Source: Vitis vinifera | Lineage: Eukaryota > Streptophyta > Magnoliopsida > Vitales > Vitaceae | Length of the DNA stretch: 64,000 nucleotides | Assembly (NCBI RefSeq): GCF_030704535.1 | Contig: NC_081812.1 | Location: forward strand, 21,427,501 to 21,491,500 | Direction: 5' to 3' | Part shown: piece by piece, positions 62,335 through 64,000 of the stretch | Position numbering within the stretch: the stretch's first letter is position 1 | Layout: each line of letters starts with the position of its first letter | Program-made: the position numbers and the translations under genes | Notes under the pieces: generated by a model | What the model saw: only the letters and a program-made list of their open reading frames with translations | What the model was told of the DNA's origin: nothing | The model's database searches: none

Positions 62335-63605
62335 CAATTTTTTGATAAGCAGATAAAATCTGATTGATGGTGCCAAGCAAAAAGGGGTGCACCTTACATG
62401 AGTACATAAGAGGCGCGAAAAAACAAGAACCAACCTCCCCACTAAAATACAACACAACTCTACCAAACTATCTACCAATGAATTCTATTATTGTGCAATT
62501 TTCCACATGCAATATAAAAAAAAAGGAATTTTTCACATGCAAAGAAACTGTAGATCACTCCCAAAGGAACTTAATAAAAATCTCTTTAGTTTTTTATCTG
62601 ATTGCTCTTTTCCATTAAAGGCATGATTGTTATGTTCTTTTCAGATGCACCAAAACAAGCAAAGTGGTGCCGAGCACCAAACCTTTTTACATTGTTTATC
62701 TAGCCTCTGGAACTTATAGCCTAACAAAGAGTCTTCGACCGAGGAAGAAATGACCCATTGTAACCCAAAAATAGCCAACAACATTTTCCATAATTGTCTG
62801 GTTATGCTGCAGTGAGTTAAAATATGATTTGCTGATTCTTCACTTTCACTGTGTTGATCACATTTGATTTTCTTAATACATCCTCCCCTTATAATCATAT
62901 ATATGATTAATATTTTCATACCTCCCAAGAGGATAGGTTCTCAAAGGAGCACTAGTGCCCCCAAACTTCTTGACGGGAAACAACTCTCTCTCCTTAGCAC
63001 ATAAGGATTTATAAAAAGATTTCACTTGAAATCTCCCTTCGTTATCATCTCTGTCTGTGTTACATGGGTTTGGGTATAAGCGTCGGGTGCAAATACGTGT
63101 CTAGGTGTCTGATCCTTTACATCTCAAATTTTAGGATATGAGGGCTTGATTGAAAAATGATTTTGAGTGGTACTTGGATATGACACAATAAAGGGAAAAT
63201 TTCAAATAGAAGTAAAGAATTAACATATCCTTGAAAAGAAAAGAAAATATCCAAAACAAAATAAAAGTAATTGAAAAAGGATCCCCACACCCACACTCAC
63301 ACCCTTGTCATATCATACTGACACAAGTATGTTAGGTGAAATTAAAGAGTTCGGGTATTGGAGCTCTTTCCCACCTACAAACTCATAACATTAGTAAGTC
63401 TAAAGAATGGAGCTACCTCTTCCCTTTTCTAATCTTGGAATTGCCTTCTAAAGAGCAAGTACCAATGATTGCCATCCACCTCTATCGCCCACATATCTAC
63501 CACTCCAACATTCTTGGAAGAGAATATGCTAAACAACATAGGGAAAGCCTCTTTCAGATGTTGATCTCCCATCTAATAATCCAATCAAAGTTTAGTCCTT
63601 CCATT
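62335..63605 (-). mobile_element. 5'-truncated L1-type LINE in the intron of the last gene
   Basis: On the minus strand the order is, from high to low coordinates: LKEAFPMLFSIFSSKNVGVV (about 63590-63520), WAIEVDGNHWYLLFRRQF, a gap, GRFQVKSFYKSLCAKERELF (about 63040-62980), and SEESANHILTHCSITRQLWK with VEDSLLGYKF and APLCLFWCI (62640-62870). This is the region after the reverse transcriptase, ending in the RVT zinc-binding domain of plant LINEs. In-frame stops and frame changes show that it is inactive. The 3' end reaches the TTTTTTGATAAGCAGA-type tail near 62335. The reverse transcriptase and endonuclease parts are missing. Confidence 0.75.
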
Positions 63606-64000
63606 TTTTTTGAGCAAAATGCAGGTCTGTTGATCAACTCTTGTAGTCCTTCCTCGTGTCTTTCCACACCTAATCCAAAAGCCTTTGTCACTTCTTTTAT
63701 GCATCACCCCCCTTCCACCTCACCATACTTACCACATATTCTTTTTGACACACTATGATGCTCATGAGTCATTAAAGCATTTGCTTAGTAATGCCTTACT
63801 TAATATGTTCATTTTCTCAATTCCCAATTCCTTATACTTTTTATCTTTGTGAATTGTATTCTAGTTTACAATATGTATTCTTTTCAAAATTGGAAAAGTG
63901 TGTAAAAACCTAATTGAGTTTGAACCTATTTCTTATTTGCCTTCAACTTTTCTTTCCTTTAATTTTTTAGCTTTATCTTCTTTCACCTATACTTTCCTTC
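63606..64000. other. Intron sequence up to the right edge
   Basis: This is C/T-rich to AT-rich sequence with no readable gene. It is probably still the first intron of the gene at 61390. Confidence 0.4.

Overview
This window is nuclear DNA from a eudicot plant. It has spliced genes with GT-AG introns, AT-rich spacers, many small non-autonomous DNA transposons, 5'-truncated LINEs, and plant-only families (FAD2, laccase, VQ protein, fibrillin, clade D PP2C, LEA_1). The overall look resembles grapevine, but that is an impression from memory, not a search result. All exon joins below were built by hand from splice sites and reading phase. Every multi-exon model closes in frame at a length normal for its family where one is known.

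Layout. 1-5520: the 5' part of a LEA_1 stress gene (minus strand, running off the left edge) and its upstream DNA, followed by a diverged tandem copy of the same block whose LEA exon has lost its start codon. 5521-9190: AT-rich spacer with a Mutator-like MITE. 9230-13194: FAD2 oleate desaturase with a 2.7 kb leader intron, converging on a six-exon laccase (13491-15612, minus). 15613-21370: long spacer with a cluster of nine TGGGCY/GGCCCA boxes, a GC-rich island full of ACGT boxes, and MITEs. 21371-21844: intronless VQ-motif protein. 23982-28772: seven-exon plastid fibrillin (minus). 30506-30578: tRNA-Ala(UGC), minus, immediately upstream of the fourteen-exon POLD2 gene (30721-37381), which carries a Tourist-like MITE in an intron. 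38381-38958: small basic protein of unknown function. 40531-43968: clade D protein phosphatase 2C. 46232-47932: actin (minus) with the classical plant actin exon pattern and a leader intron. 48660-54297: AT-rich spacer with a hAT-like MITE, another GC-rich island and a 1.6 kb element with long inverted repeats. 54298-58671: C-terminal J-domain protein, probably organellar. 58672-60891: spacer with MITEs, then an orphan exon-like piece. 61390-61656: first exon of a gene with a likely plastid transit peptide, whose first intron holds a LINE fragment and runs off the right edge.

The genes do not form a pathway; this is an ordinary gene neighbourhood. I saw no obviously new multi-gene system. The most unusual signals are the decayed LEA tandem duplication, the long-inverted-repeat element at 52.3-54.0 kb, the row of quasi-palindromes upstream of the J-protein gene, the site II box cluster without an adjacent gene, the GC-rich islands sharing GATC/ACGG and ACGT words, and the tRNA gene sitting in the POLD2 promoter space. 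No LTR retrotransposon or other virus-like element with a readable protein was recognised.
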